Assembly: GCF_014651135.1 (NCBI RefSeq)
Contig: NZ_BMWH01000004.1
Coordinates: forward strand, 62,001 to 126,000
Direction of reading: 5' to 3'
Length of the DNA: 64,000 nt
Origin: Streptomyces echinoruber
GTDB lineage: Bacteria; Actinomycetota; Actinomycetes; Streptomycetales; Streptomycetaceae
The notes beneath the pieces were generated by a model. It made no database searches. It was given only the letters and a program-made list of their open reading frames with translations, and was not told the origin of the DNA. Made by a program: the position numbers and the translations under genes. Shown here in pieces: positions 26,143 to 33,424 of the stretch. How positions within the stretch are numbered: the stretch's first letter is position 1; every line of letters begins with the position of its first letter.

Positions 26143-27552
26143 TCACCAGTGGAAGCGCAGGCACAGCCTGCCGCCGACCCAGTGCCCCACCCAGTCGCCG
26201 AGGTCCGGCAGGGAGCAGTGCGCCGGGTGCCGGGCGGCCGACGGCTCGGCCCCGCCGGGGGTGGGGGTCGGGGTCGGGGTGGGGGTCGGGGTCGGGACCG
26301 GGAGGGCCACTCCGGTCGTACGGCCGAAGAGAACGGAGCGGTAGACCTGGGCCGCCCTGGGGTTCGCGCCGCACTGCCACACGCCGTGCGGGCAGTAGTC
26401 GGTCAGCGTCTGATAGAGGGGTTTGTGCTCCTCCATCCAGGCGAGCATGCGCCGCATGTATTCGGCGTTGTCACCATTGCGAAAAAGACCCCATTCAGGA
26501 TAGGAAATGGGTTTGCCGTGGGATTTGGCGAAGTCCACGTGCGCCTGCAGCCCATAGGGCTCTTTCACCTGCTCGTCGAATGACAGTCCACGCGGTTGGT
26601 CATAGGCGTCCATGCCGATGATGTCGACCGTGTCGTCCCCGGGATAGCACTGCGTCCAGGGAACGGCGTCCCGGCCCCGGCTCGGGGCGAAATCGAACCG
26701 GAATTTCTGGCCCGACACCGAACGCATGGTGGTGACGATTCTGTTCCAGTACTTCTTCCAGGCCTCCGGGTCGGGTCCGCAGCGATGGGTGTACGTGGTG
26801 CCGTTCATCTCCCAGCCCAGCACGAGCACCGTGTCCGGCACCCCGAGGCCGACCAGCCGCCGGGCGAGGGCCCGGAAGTGGTGATCGAAGGCGCCGGCCG
26901 CGCCCTGGCGCAGCAGTGCGCGCACCTCGTCGTCGGGGACGCCCTCCTCGTTGCGCTCCTGCAGGGGCACGTTGAGGACGAGCATCCGGTCGTTCCGCCG
27001 GCGCCGCCAGGCCGCCCACGCCTCGAGGAAGCCGGGGGAGCCCTCGATGTCGCTCCAGCTGTTGCCCGGCAGGTAGGTGTGGCCGACACGCAGGTCGGCG
27101 CCGCCCAGCCAGCTGCTGAGGTCGGCGAGGCGGGCCACGCCGCGGGCGTCGGAGTCGAGGAAGGCGCCGAAGGCCGGGAGCTGCTGGGGCGGCATCAGGG
27201 AGACCGGCGGCTGCGGCGGCGCGGGCGGGGTGACGCCCGGCGGATACGGCGGGAGCAGGAGGTCCGGCACCGGCGGGACGGCCGACGGGGTGACCGGCAG
27301 GGTGTCCAAAGGGGTGACCGACGGGGTGACCGAAGGGACGGCGGACGCCGGAGCATCGGTGAGCCGCGGAGCTTCGGTGGGCCCCGGGGCGTAGGTGGGC
27401 GCCGGACCGCCGGAGGCGGGAGCGGGAGGGACGGCGACCCGCTCCGCGCCCTCGGCGAACCCCGGTCCGGAGACCAGGACGGCCGTCGTGACGGCGGCCG
27501 CCGCGACGGCCGCCAGCCGCCGGGTGGGGGCCCGTCGCTGCTGTGGGGTCAT
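26143..27552 (-). CDS. Exported GH26-like glycoside hydrolase
   Basis: A 469-residue protein. The signal peptide (RRLAAVAAAAVTTAVLVSGP) is followed by a Pro/Thr/Ala linker, then a TIM-barrel domain with GWEMNGTTYTH (putative acid/base Glu), VDIIGMDAYD and SYPEWGLFRNGD (putative nucleophile Glu). A second (PT)n linker encoded by GGGGTC repeats leads to a ~35-residue Cys/Trp/His-containing tail ending RLCLRFHW. GH26 enzymes cut beta-mannans or related glucans. It sits beside the polysaccharide operon on the opposite strand and could trim or release that polymer. The ATG follows AAGGAG at seven bases; the frame extends upstream without a better start. Confidence 0.85.
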   Translation of the reverse strand: MTPQQRRAPTRRLAAVAAAAVTTAVLVSGPGFAEGAERVAVPPAPASGGPAPTYAPGPTEAPRLTDAPASAVPSVTPSVTPLDTLPVTPSAVPPVPDLLLPPYPPGVTPPAPPQPPVSLMPPQQLPAFGAFLDSDARGVARLADLSSWLGGADLRVGHTYLPGNSWSDIEGSPGFLEAWAAWRRRRNDRMLVLNVPLQERNEEGVPDDEVRALLRQGAAGAFDHHFRALARRLVGLGVPDTVLVLGWEMNGTTYTHRCGPDPEAWKKYWNRIVTTMRSVSGQKFRFDFAPSRGRDAVPWTQCYPGDDTVDIIGMDAYDQPRGLSFDEQVKEPYGLQAHVDFAKSHGKPISYPEWGLFRNGDNAEYMRRMLAWMEEHKPLYQTLTDYCPHGVWQCGANPRAAQVYRSVLFGRTTGVALPVPTPTPTPTPTPTPGGAEPSAARHPAHCSLPDLGDWVGHWVGGRLCLRFHW

Positions 27553-27732
27553 TGCCTGCTCCTTCCGCGTACTCGCCGGCCGACGCGCCCGGCCTTTCCG
27601 GCCGCCTTTCCGGGGCCTGTTTGACACTCAGTCACATGAGGGGCCACCACGCCACCGGCCCTGCCGTATTCCTGCTGCTTTCGAGTGCCCCGCTCGCCCA
27701 CACGAGTGAATGACGTCAAAGGAATGAATTAC

Positions 27733-29154
27733 GTGTCCCTGTTCGACATCCGGGTCCCCGCCGTGCTGCTGCGGATCGACCGGAATCCCTTTCACCACGG
27801 AACGCTGGGCGCCGTACGGTCGCTCGGGCGCGCCGGCGTGGAAGTGCACCTCGTCGCCGATTCGGCGGGAAGTCCCGTGCGCGGTTCGCGTTTCGTGCGC
27901 CGGATGCATCCGCCGCCACCGCCCGGCGCCTCCGCCCACGACATCGCCGCCGTGCTGCGCCGGGTCGCCGGCCGTGTCCGGCGCCCCGCCGTGCTGGTCC
28001 CGATGGACGACGCGAGCGCCATCGCGGTGGGCCGCATGCGCGACGACCTCTCCCCCCTCTACCTGCTGCCGGACGTGCCGGCCGGGCTGCCCGAACGCGT
28101 CGCCGACAAGGCCGAACTCGCCGCGGTGTGCGCCGCGGCGGACGTGCCCCACCCGGTGACCCTGGTCCCCGACAGCCCGGCTCGGGCGGCGGCCGCCGCC
28201 CGGGAGCTGGGGCTGCCGCTGGTGGCCAAGTGGAGCCGACCCTGGCTGCTGCCGCCGGGCAGCGGGCTGCGCAGCACGATGGTGCTGCACTCCGCGCGGG
28301 AGGCGCGCGAGCTGTACCTGCGGTCCGCGGAGGCGGGCAGCCGGCTGCTGCTTCAGGCCCACCTGCCGCCCGGGCCGAACGGCGACTGGTTCGTCCACGG
28401 GTACGCCGACCGCTCCGGCACCGTCCGGGCGGGCGGATCCGGCCGCAAGCGGCGGGCCTGGCCGCGCGGGGCCGGTCTGACCGCGGTGGGCTGCTGGACG
28501 CCCAACCCGCAGGTGCAGGCGCTCGCCGAGCGGCTCACCGACGCGCTCGGCTACCGCGGCATCTTCGACCTGGACTTCCGTCGTTGCGCCGCCACGGGCC
28601 GCTACCACCTGCTGGACTTCAACCCGCGCCCCGGCGCCCAGTTCCGGCTGTTCGCCGACTCGGCCGGACTCGACGTCGTCCGGGCCCTGCACCTGGACCT
28701 GACGGACCGTCCCCTGCCCGACGGGGCGCCGCTGCCGGGGCGGGAGTTCGTGGTGGAGAACTACGCGCCGCTGGCCGCGCTGCGGCCCGCGCCGGGCGGG
28801 CGGGAACTGGCCTGGCACGCCCGCGACGACCTCGCCCCCGGCCGCGCGCTGTGGACCTTGTGGGGCGGCCATGTCGCGCGCCGCCTGCTCGCCCGCCTCG
28901 CCGACGGCGGCACGGGCCCGGCCGGCACCGCGCCGACCGGCACCGCGCCGACCGGCACCGCGCCGATCGGCACCGCGCCGGCCGGCACCGCCCCGTCGAC
29001 CGGCGTCTCCGCCGCCTCTCCAGCCCCGCCGGTCTCTCCAGTCCCGTCGGCCTCCCCAGGGCCGGCGGGCTCACCGGTCCCCCCGGTCTCCTCCGCGTCC
29101 GACGTCTCCGACGTCTCCGACGACTCCGACGATGAGAAAGCGAGCACTTGCTGA
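27733..29154 (+). CDS. ATP-grasp domain protein (carboxylate ligase-like)
   Basis: About 473 residues. The N-terminal domain has GTLGAVRSLGRAGVEVHLV. The ATP-grasp core follows with RVADKAELAAVCAAADVPHP, LPLVAKWSRPW, LLLQAHLPPG and the metal-binding IFDLDFRRC ... YHLLDFNPRPGAQFRLF. Such enzymes join a carboxylate to an amine or thiol via an acyl phosphate. The C-terminus is a repeat tail (GTAPTGTAP) plus an acidic Ser/Asp run (SDVSDVSDDSDDE). The GTG at 27733 lies nine bases from AAAGGA; the ATG at 27724 abuts that site and is less likely. It overlaps the flavoprotein gene by one base (TGATG), so the two work together; the product is unknown. Confidence 0.82.
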   Translation: MSLFDIRVPAVLLRIDRNPFHHGTLGAVRSLGRAGVEVHLVADSAGSPVRGSRFVRRMHPPPPPGASAHDIAAVLRRVAGRVRRPAVLVPMDDASAIAVGRMRDDLSPLYLLPDVPAGLPERVADKAELAAVCAAADVPHPVTLVPDSPARAAAAARELGLPLVAKWSRPWLLPPGSGLRSTMVLHSAREARELYLRSAEAGSRLLLQAHLPPGPNGDWFVHGYADRSGTVRAGGSGRKRRAWPRGAGLTAVGCWTPNPQVQALAERLTDALGYRGIFDLDFRRCAATGRYHLLDFNPRPGAQFRLFADSAGLDVVRALHLDLTDRPLPDGAPLPGREFVVENYAPLAALRPAPGGRELAWHARDDLAPGRALWTLWGGHVARRLLARLADGGTGPAGTAPTGTAPTGTAPIGTAPAGTAPSTGVSAASPAPPVSPVPSASPGPAGSPVPPVSSASDVSDVSDDSDDEKASTC

Positions 29155-30440
29155 TGTACGACCTGTTGGTGGTGGGCGCCGGCCCGTACGGCCTGTCCAT
29201 CGCGTCCCATGCCGCGGCCGCCGGTCTCGACCTGCGCGTCTTCGGCCGTCCCATGGCGTCCTGGCGCGACCACATGCCGCGCGGCATGTTCCTGAAGTCG
29301 GAGCCGTGGGCGTCCAACCTGTCCGATCCCCAGGGCCGTTGGAGCCTGGAAGCGTACTGCGCGGGCCAGGGCGTGGCCGCCCGGCACGCCAAGCCGATCC
29401 CGGTGGAGACGTTCGCGTCCTACGGCCTGTGGTTCGCGCACCACGCCGTGCCGGCGGTCGACGAACGCACGGTGACGCGGGTGTCGGCCCGGCCGGAGGG
29501 CTTCGAGGTGGTCACCGAGGACGGCGAGGTGCTGCACGCCCGCACCGTCGCCCTGGCCGTCGGTGTCATGCCGTTCGTGGAGATCCCGGCCGTGCTGCGC
29601 CACCTGGACCCGGCGCTCGTCACCCACAGCAGCCACCACAGCGACCTCGACCGCTTCCGCGGCGGCGACGTCACCGTGATCGGCGGCGGCCAGGCGGCGC
29701 TGGAGACGGCGGCGCTGCTGGCCGAGCAGGGCACGCGGGTGCGGGTGCTGGCCCGTGCCGACCGGCTGTACTGGAACGACGTGCCGCCGCCCTGGGAGCG
29801 CCCCTGGTGGCAGTCGCTGCGCTCCCCGCACAGCGGTCTCGGCCCCGGCTGGCGCAACTGGTTCTACGCCGAGCGCCCCGGCCTCTTCCGCCGGCTGCCG
29901 GAACCGACCCGGGCGCGCATCGCCGCCACGGCCCTCGGACCGGCCGGCGCGTGGTGGGTGCGGGAGCGGGTCGAGCCGCACGTCGAGGTGCTCCTCGGCC
30001 ACCAGGTGACGGCCGCGCATCCGGCCGGGGACGGTCTGCGCCTGCGGATCACCGGCGCCTCCGGCGCGACACGCACCCTGGAGACCGGTCACGTCATCGC
30101 GGCCACCGGGTTCCGCGCCACCGCCGACCGGCTCGGCCTGCTCTCCGCCGACCTGCGTGCCGGCCTGGTCACCGCCGCCGACGGCGCCCCCGCCGTGGGC
30201 CGCTCCTTCGAGTCCTCCCACCCCGGGCTCTTCCTGGCCGGCCTCGTCACCGCCTCCGGCTTCGGCCCCGCGATGCGTTTCGTCCACGGCGCCGGCTTCA
30301 CGGCCGGGACGCTGGTGCGCGGCGTACGGCGCCGGCTGCGCGCGCTGCCGCGCGGTACGGCGGGCGGCACGGTGGTCCCGGCGCCGGGAAGTCACGTGCG
30401 GCCGGTCACGCCGGGGGCGCCGGCCGGAGCGCGTCCGTAG
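29154..30440 (+). CDS. FAD-dependent monooxygenase-like flavoprotein
   Basis: A 428-residue protein with an N-terminal FAD site (YDLLVVGAGPYGLSIASHAA), a second dinucleotide fold (VTVIGGGQAALETAALLAEQ) and the ATGF motif (HVIAATGFRATADRLG) typical of class B flavin monooxygenases such as N-hydroxylases. A late LFLAGLVTASGFGPAMRFVH segment closes the FAD domain. The substrate is unknown. Coupling with the ATP-grasp gene suggests a two-step modification, for example ligation then oxidation of a surface sugar or small molecule; this is inference. Upstream TTG at 29148 is an alternative start. Confidence 0.82.
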   Translation: MYDLLVVGAGPYGLSIASHAAAAGLDLRVFGRPMASWRDHMPRGMFLKSEPWASNLSDPQGRWSLEAYCAGQGVAARHAKPIPVETFASYGLWFAHHAVPAVDERTVTRVSARPEGFEVVTEDGEVLHARTVALAVGVMPFVEIPAVLRHLDPALVTHSSHHSDLDRFRGGDVTVIGGGQAALETAALLAEQGTRVRVLARADRLYWNDVPPPWERPWWQSLRSPHSGLGPGWRNWFYAERPGLFRRLPEPTRARIAATALGPAGAWWVRERVEPHVEVLLGHQVTAAHPAGDGLRLRITGASGATRTLETGHVIAATGFRATADRLGLLSADLRAGLVTAADGAPAVGRSFESSHPGLFLAGLVTASGFGPAMRFVHGAGFTAGTLVRGVRRRLRALPRGTAGGTVVPAPGSHVRPVTPGAPAGARP

Positions 30441-30486
30441 GAGAGAGTCCCGCGCGTGCGAGAGCCCGTCGCGCGGGGCGTGGATG

Positions 30487-30522
30487 CGGGTGAGGCCGCC
30501 GGACGTCCGGCGGCCTCACCCG
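30487..30522. terminator. Bidirectional palindromic terminator
   Basis: A perfect 36-base palindrome (18-bp arms, CGGGTGAGGCCGCCGGAC and its complement) between the convergent flavoprotein and chaplin genes. Confidence 0.88.
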
Positions 30523-30555
30523 TTCCCGCGGTGGTGCGGGGTGCCGGCGGAAGCG

Positions 30556-31056
30556 TCAGCGGCGGGCCGCGGCCCGGGCACGGCGGTACAGGACCGTCCC
30601 GGCCGCGACGAGGGCTGCGCCGGTGCCGGAGGCGCCGAGGAAGGCGTTGCCGCCGGAGGCGCCGAGGAGGGCGCCGCTGCCGGTGTCGGCGAGGAAGGCG
30701 GGGCGCGGGTCCGGTTGCTCGCCGCGCGGTGCCGGGACCGTCCGCCCGTCCCTCGGCGGGGGCGTGCGCCTGCCGTGCGCGGGAGGCGTGTCCTGGGAAC
30801 CGTGGCCGCCAAAGGGGGCGTTGGCGCAGGAGTCGCCGAAGGACGGGTTCAGCAGGCCGACGACGTCGACCGTGTTGCCGCAGGCGTTGACCCGCAGGTC
30901 GACGGGGACCCGTACGTCGTTGCCGGCCGCGACACCGGCGGAGTTCCGGGCGGAGTCGTCCGCCTGCGCGTCGGCCAGGGCGGGGCTGCCGTACAGGGAC
31001 AGAACGCTTGTCGCGGCCGCGGCCGCGCACACTCCCCTGCTCAAGGTCTGTCGCAC
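30556..31056 (-). CDS. Sortase-anchored chaplin with a single chaplin domain
   Basis: A 166-residue exported protein. The signal peptide ends near PALA. One chaplin-like domain follows (NDVRVPVDLRVNA, Cys59, GNTVDVVGLLNPSFGDS, Cys77). A Pro/Arg-rich wall-spanning stretch leads to LADTG (122-126), a glycine-rich hydrophobic segment and an RRARAAARR tail, which marks a class-E sortase substrate. Long chaplins of S. coelicolor (ChpA-C) carry two chaplin domains before the sortase signal; only one is present here, and it lacks the usual SPGVLSGN lead-in (GVAAGN instead). The position beside a short chaplin matches chpA/chpD. GTG start with AGGAAG upstream. Confidence 0.88.
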   Translation of the reverse strand: MRQTLSRGVCAAAAATSVLSLYGSPALADAQADDSARNSAGVAAGNDVRVPVDLRVNACGNTVDVVGLLNPSFGDSCANAPFGGHGSQDTPPAHGRRTPPPRDGRTVPAPRGEQPDPRPAFLADTGSGALLGASGGNAFLGASGTGAALVAAGTVLYRRARAAARR

Positions 31057-31060
31057 TCTC

Positions 31061-31099
31061 GTTGTTCTTCCTGAGGTTGTTCCTGAAGTTGTTCCTGAG
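31061..31099. repeat. 12-bp tandem repeat in a chaplin leader
   Basis: GTTGTTCTTCCTGAG, GTTGTTCCTGAA and GTTGTTCCTGAG stand in tandem immediately upstream of the GTG of the LADTG chaplin. The AGGAA of the ribosome site falls inside the first unit. Confidence 0.75.
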
Positions 31100-31205
31100 A
31101 AAAGCCCGCCGGAAGCGGGCGGAAGCGGGAAAGGGCCGGCCTGGGAACGGAACAGGCACGTTCCGAGGCCGGCCGGGGCACAGCCGGGGGCTGTGTTCCG
31201 TGCGG

Positions 31206-31236
31206 TTCGTCAGCGGTTGATTTCGTCAGCGGTTGA
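31206..31236. repeat. Duplicated 3' end of a chaplin gene
   Basis: The 15-mer TTCGTCAGCGGTTGA occurs at 31206-31220 and 31222-31236. The second copy contains the stop and last codons of the chaplin; the first lies just beyond it in the 3' flank. Confidence 0.85.
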
Positions 31237-31453
31237 TGCAGACGTTGCCGGCCGCCGGGTTCAGCAGGCCGACGATGTCGACCGTGTTGCCGCACGCGTT
31301 GACCTGGAGGTTGACCGGCACCTGGACCACGTTGCCGGAGAGGACGCCGGGGGAATGGGCGGCGACGGCGTCGGCGTCGGCGTCCGCGAACGCCGGGGCG
31401 GCACCGCCGAGAACCAGGATGGCGCCCGCAACGACAGCAGCGCTCTTCTTCAT
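31226..31453 (-). CDS. chpD: Short chaplin (ChpD position)
   Basis: A 75-residue exported protein: signal peptide MKKSAAVVAGAILVLGGAAP ending AFA, then the chaplin domain HSPGVLSGNVVQVPVNLQVN with Cys54 and Cys72 (ACGNTVDIVGLLNPAAGNVC) and terminal INR. It should assemble into the hydrophobic amyloid layer of aerial hyphae. The ATG has AGAAGGGA upstream. It lies head-to-tail with the LADTG chaplin, each with its own leader. Confidence 0.95.
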   Translation of the reverse strand: MKKSAAVVAGAILVLGGAAPAFADADADAVAAHSPGVLSGNVVQVPVNLQVNACGNTVDIVGLLNPAAGNVCINR

Positions 31454-31835
31454 GTGTGTTCCCTTCTCTGGGTCATGCCTCTGGGACGGCCGGAACCGAG
31501 TGAGCACGACGACGCGAACGAGCCGCCGCGCTGAACGAGGGATAGACGCAGGAGGACGTCACGAACGCGGCTCGTAGGACAATTCACTCGGCTGCCCCGT
31601 GTCACCACACGTTCACCCCCGAAGATCACCCTCAAGGACACCGCCGGGAAAAGCCTTGCGGAAAGCTCTGCGGAAAAGCCCTGCCCTTTCCTCGCAGCGA
31701 GGCGTTTCCCACGGCTCCTACGGCCTCATCAACCCGGCGGGAGGGTTTTGGTTGCGGGTGGTCACCCGGTCGGCGGCCGGCGTCCGCGGACGCCGGAAGA
31801 TCGGTGGTACGGCAACTCGGCGGACCGTCGTCGTG
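31454..31835. other. Upstream region of the chaplin; no rodlin genes
   Basis: This 380-bp gap holds the presumed chaplin promoter and no gene I can support. In S. coelicolor the rodlin genes rdlA and rdlB lie at the corresponding place; nothing similar is visible here. Confidence 0.6.
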
Positions 31836-32506
31836 TCAGCCGCCGTACAGGGCCTCGATCTCGGCGGCGTACGCCTGCGCCACCGCGTGCCGCTTCACCT
31901 TCAGCGACGGGGTCAGCATGCCGTTGTCCTCGGTGAACTCGCCCTCGACCAGCCGGAAGGCGCGGATGGACTCGGCGCGGGAGACGGCCTGGTTGGCGTG
32001 GTCCACGGCCTTTTGCACGTAGTCGCGCATCCGCGGGTCCCGCACGACCTCGGACACCGGGGTGTCGGCGGGCAGGCCGCGCACGGCCAGCCAGTGGGCG
32101 ACCGCGTCGGGGTCGAGGGTGATGAGGGCGGCGACGAAGGGGCGGTTGTCGCCGACGGCCACGCACTGGCCCACGGGCGGGCGGCTGCGCAGCCGGTCCT
32201 CCAGGACGGAGGGGGAGACGTTCTTGCCGCCGGAGGTGACGATGATGTCCTTCTTGCGGCCGGTGAGGGTGAGGTAGCCGTCCTCGTCGAGCCGGCCGAG
32301 GTCGCCGGTGGCGAACCAGCCGTCCCTCAGCACCGCCTCGGTCGCGGCCGGGTCGTTCCAGTACGACGCGAAGACCACCCCGCCCCTGACGAGCACCTCG
32401 CCGTCGTCGGCGATGCGCACCGCCGTGCCGGGCACGGGCCGGCCGACCGTGCCGGGGCGGGGTACGAGGGGCGGTACGACGGTGGCGCCGGCGGGCGGTC
32501 CGGGCG
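31836..32506 (-). pseudogene. 3' fragment of a long-chain acyl-CoA synthetase
   Basis: The minus frame encodes the C-terminal ~40% of an AMP-forming fatty acyl-CoA ligase: KPGT-like PRPGTVGRPVPGTAV, GVVFASYWNDPAATEAVLRD, GWFATGDLGRLDEDGYLTLT, GRKKDIIVTSGGKNVSPSVL and a final TPSLKVKRHAVAQAYAAEIE with the acyl-activating Lys. The N-terminal ~380 residues, including the P-loop and the YGLTE AMP-binding motif, are missing. The homology begins exactly beside the stop of the ABC permease gene, so a deletion or rearrangement removed the 5' part. No start or ribosome site serves the fragment. Confidence 0.85.
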
Positions 32507-33424
32507 CTAGGACACCACGTCCTTGCGGGCGAAGGCGCGGAAGGCCAGCGCCGTCAGCACCAGCGCGTAGGTGACGGACACCGAGGCGCCCTGGACCATC
32601 CCGGACCACTCGGGCCGGGGCTGGACGGCGTCCACCCAGGCGAACTGCCAGTGCGCGGGCAGGAAGTCGCGCCAGTGGCCGAGGGCGGTCACCGCGTCCA
32701 GGACGTTGCCGACGATGGTCAGGCCCACCGCGCCGCCGACCGCGCCCAGCGGCGCGTCGGTCTTCGTCGACAGCCAGAACGCCAGCCCCGCGGTGACCAG
32801 TTGGGAGACGAAGAGGTAGGCGACGACGACCACCAGGCGCTGGGCGGCCGTGCCCGGCGCCAGTTCGCCGCCGGTGGGTATCCGCAGCGGACCCCAGCCG
32901 TAGGCGGCGGTGCCGACGGCGAGGGCGACGAGCGGGAGCAGGACCATCGCGGCCAGGCCGAGGGCGAGGCCGACGGCGAGCTTGGAGGTGAGGAGGCGGG
33001 CGCGGGGCACGGGGGCGGCGAGCAGGTAGCGCAGGGAGGACCAGTTCGCCTCGGAGGCCACGGTGTCGCCGCAGAACAGCGCCACCGGGATCACCAGCAG
33101 AAAGCCCGCGGAGACGAACAGGGTGACCGCGGCGAAGTTGGCGCCGGACGCGGTGGCGGTGTCCATCAGCGTCACCCGGCCGTTGCGGGCGCCGGGGTCG
33201 CCGCCGAGGGCGAAGGCGGCCACGAGCACGAACGGCAGCGCGGCGAGGATGCCGCCCATGACCAGGGTGCGGCGCCGCTTCACCTGCCGGACCAGCTCCA
33301 CCCGCAGGGGCAGGGTGCGGCCGGGCCGGTAGCCGGGGGCGGCGCCGGCGGGCCCGGTGCGCCCGGTGTGCTCGGCATGCCCGGTGTGCTCGGCGGGCCT
33401 GGTGTGCTCGGCGCGCGTGCTCAT
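32507..33424 (-). CDS. ABC transporter permease
   Basis: A 305-residue membrane protein with six predicted helices (TLVMGGILAALPFVLVAAFA, GFLLVIPVALFCGDTVA, LALGLAAMVLLPLVALAVGT, AYLFVSQLVTAGLAFWL, GGAVGLTIVGNVLDAV and the C-terminal helix) and an EANWSSLRYLLAAPVPRARLL loop typical of ABC-2 exporters. The N-terminus has a short repeat (EHTRPAEHTGHAEHTG). The ATG overlaps the stop of the hydrolase-ATPase fusion (ATGA), so the two form one exporter. Confidence 0.9.
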   Translation of the reverse strand: MSTRAEHTRPAEHTGHAEHTGRTGPAGAAPGYRPGRTLPLRVELVRQVKRRRTLVMGGILAALPFVLVAAFALGGDPGARNGRVTLMDTATASGANFAAVTLFVSAGFLLVIPVALFCGDTVASEANWSSLRYLLAAPVPRARLLTSKLAVGLALGLAAMVLLPLVALAVGTAAYGWGPLRIPTGGELAPGTAAQRLVVVVAYLFVSQLVTAGLAFWLSTKTDAPLGAVGGAVGLTIVGNVLDAVTALGHWRDFLPAHWQFAWVDAVQPRPEWSGMVQGASVSVTYALVLTALAFRAFARKDVVS

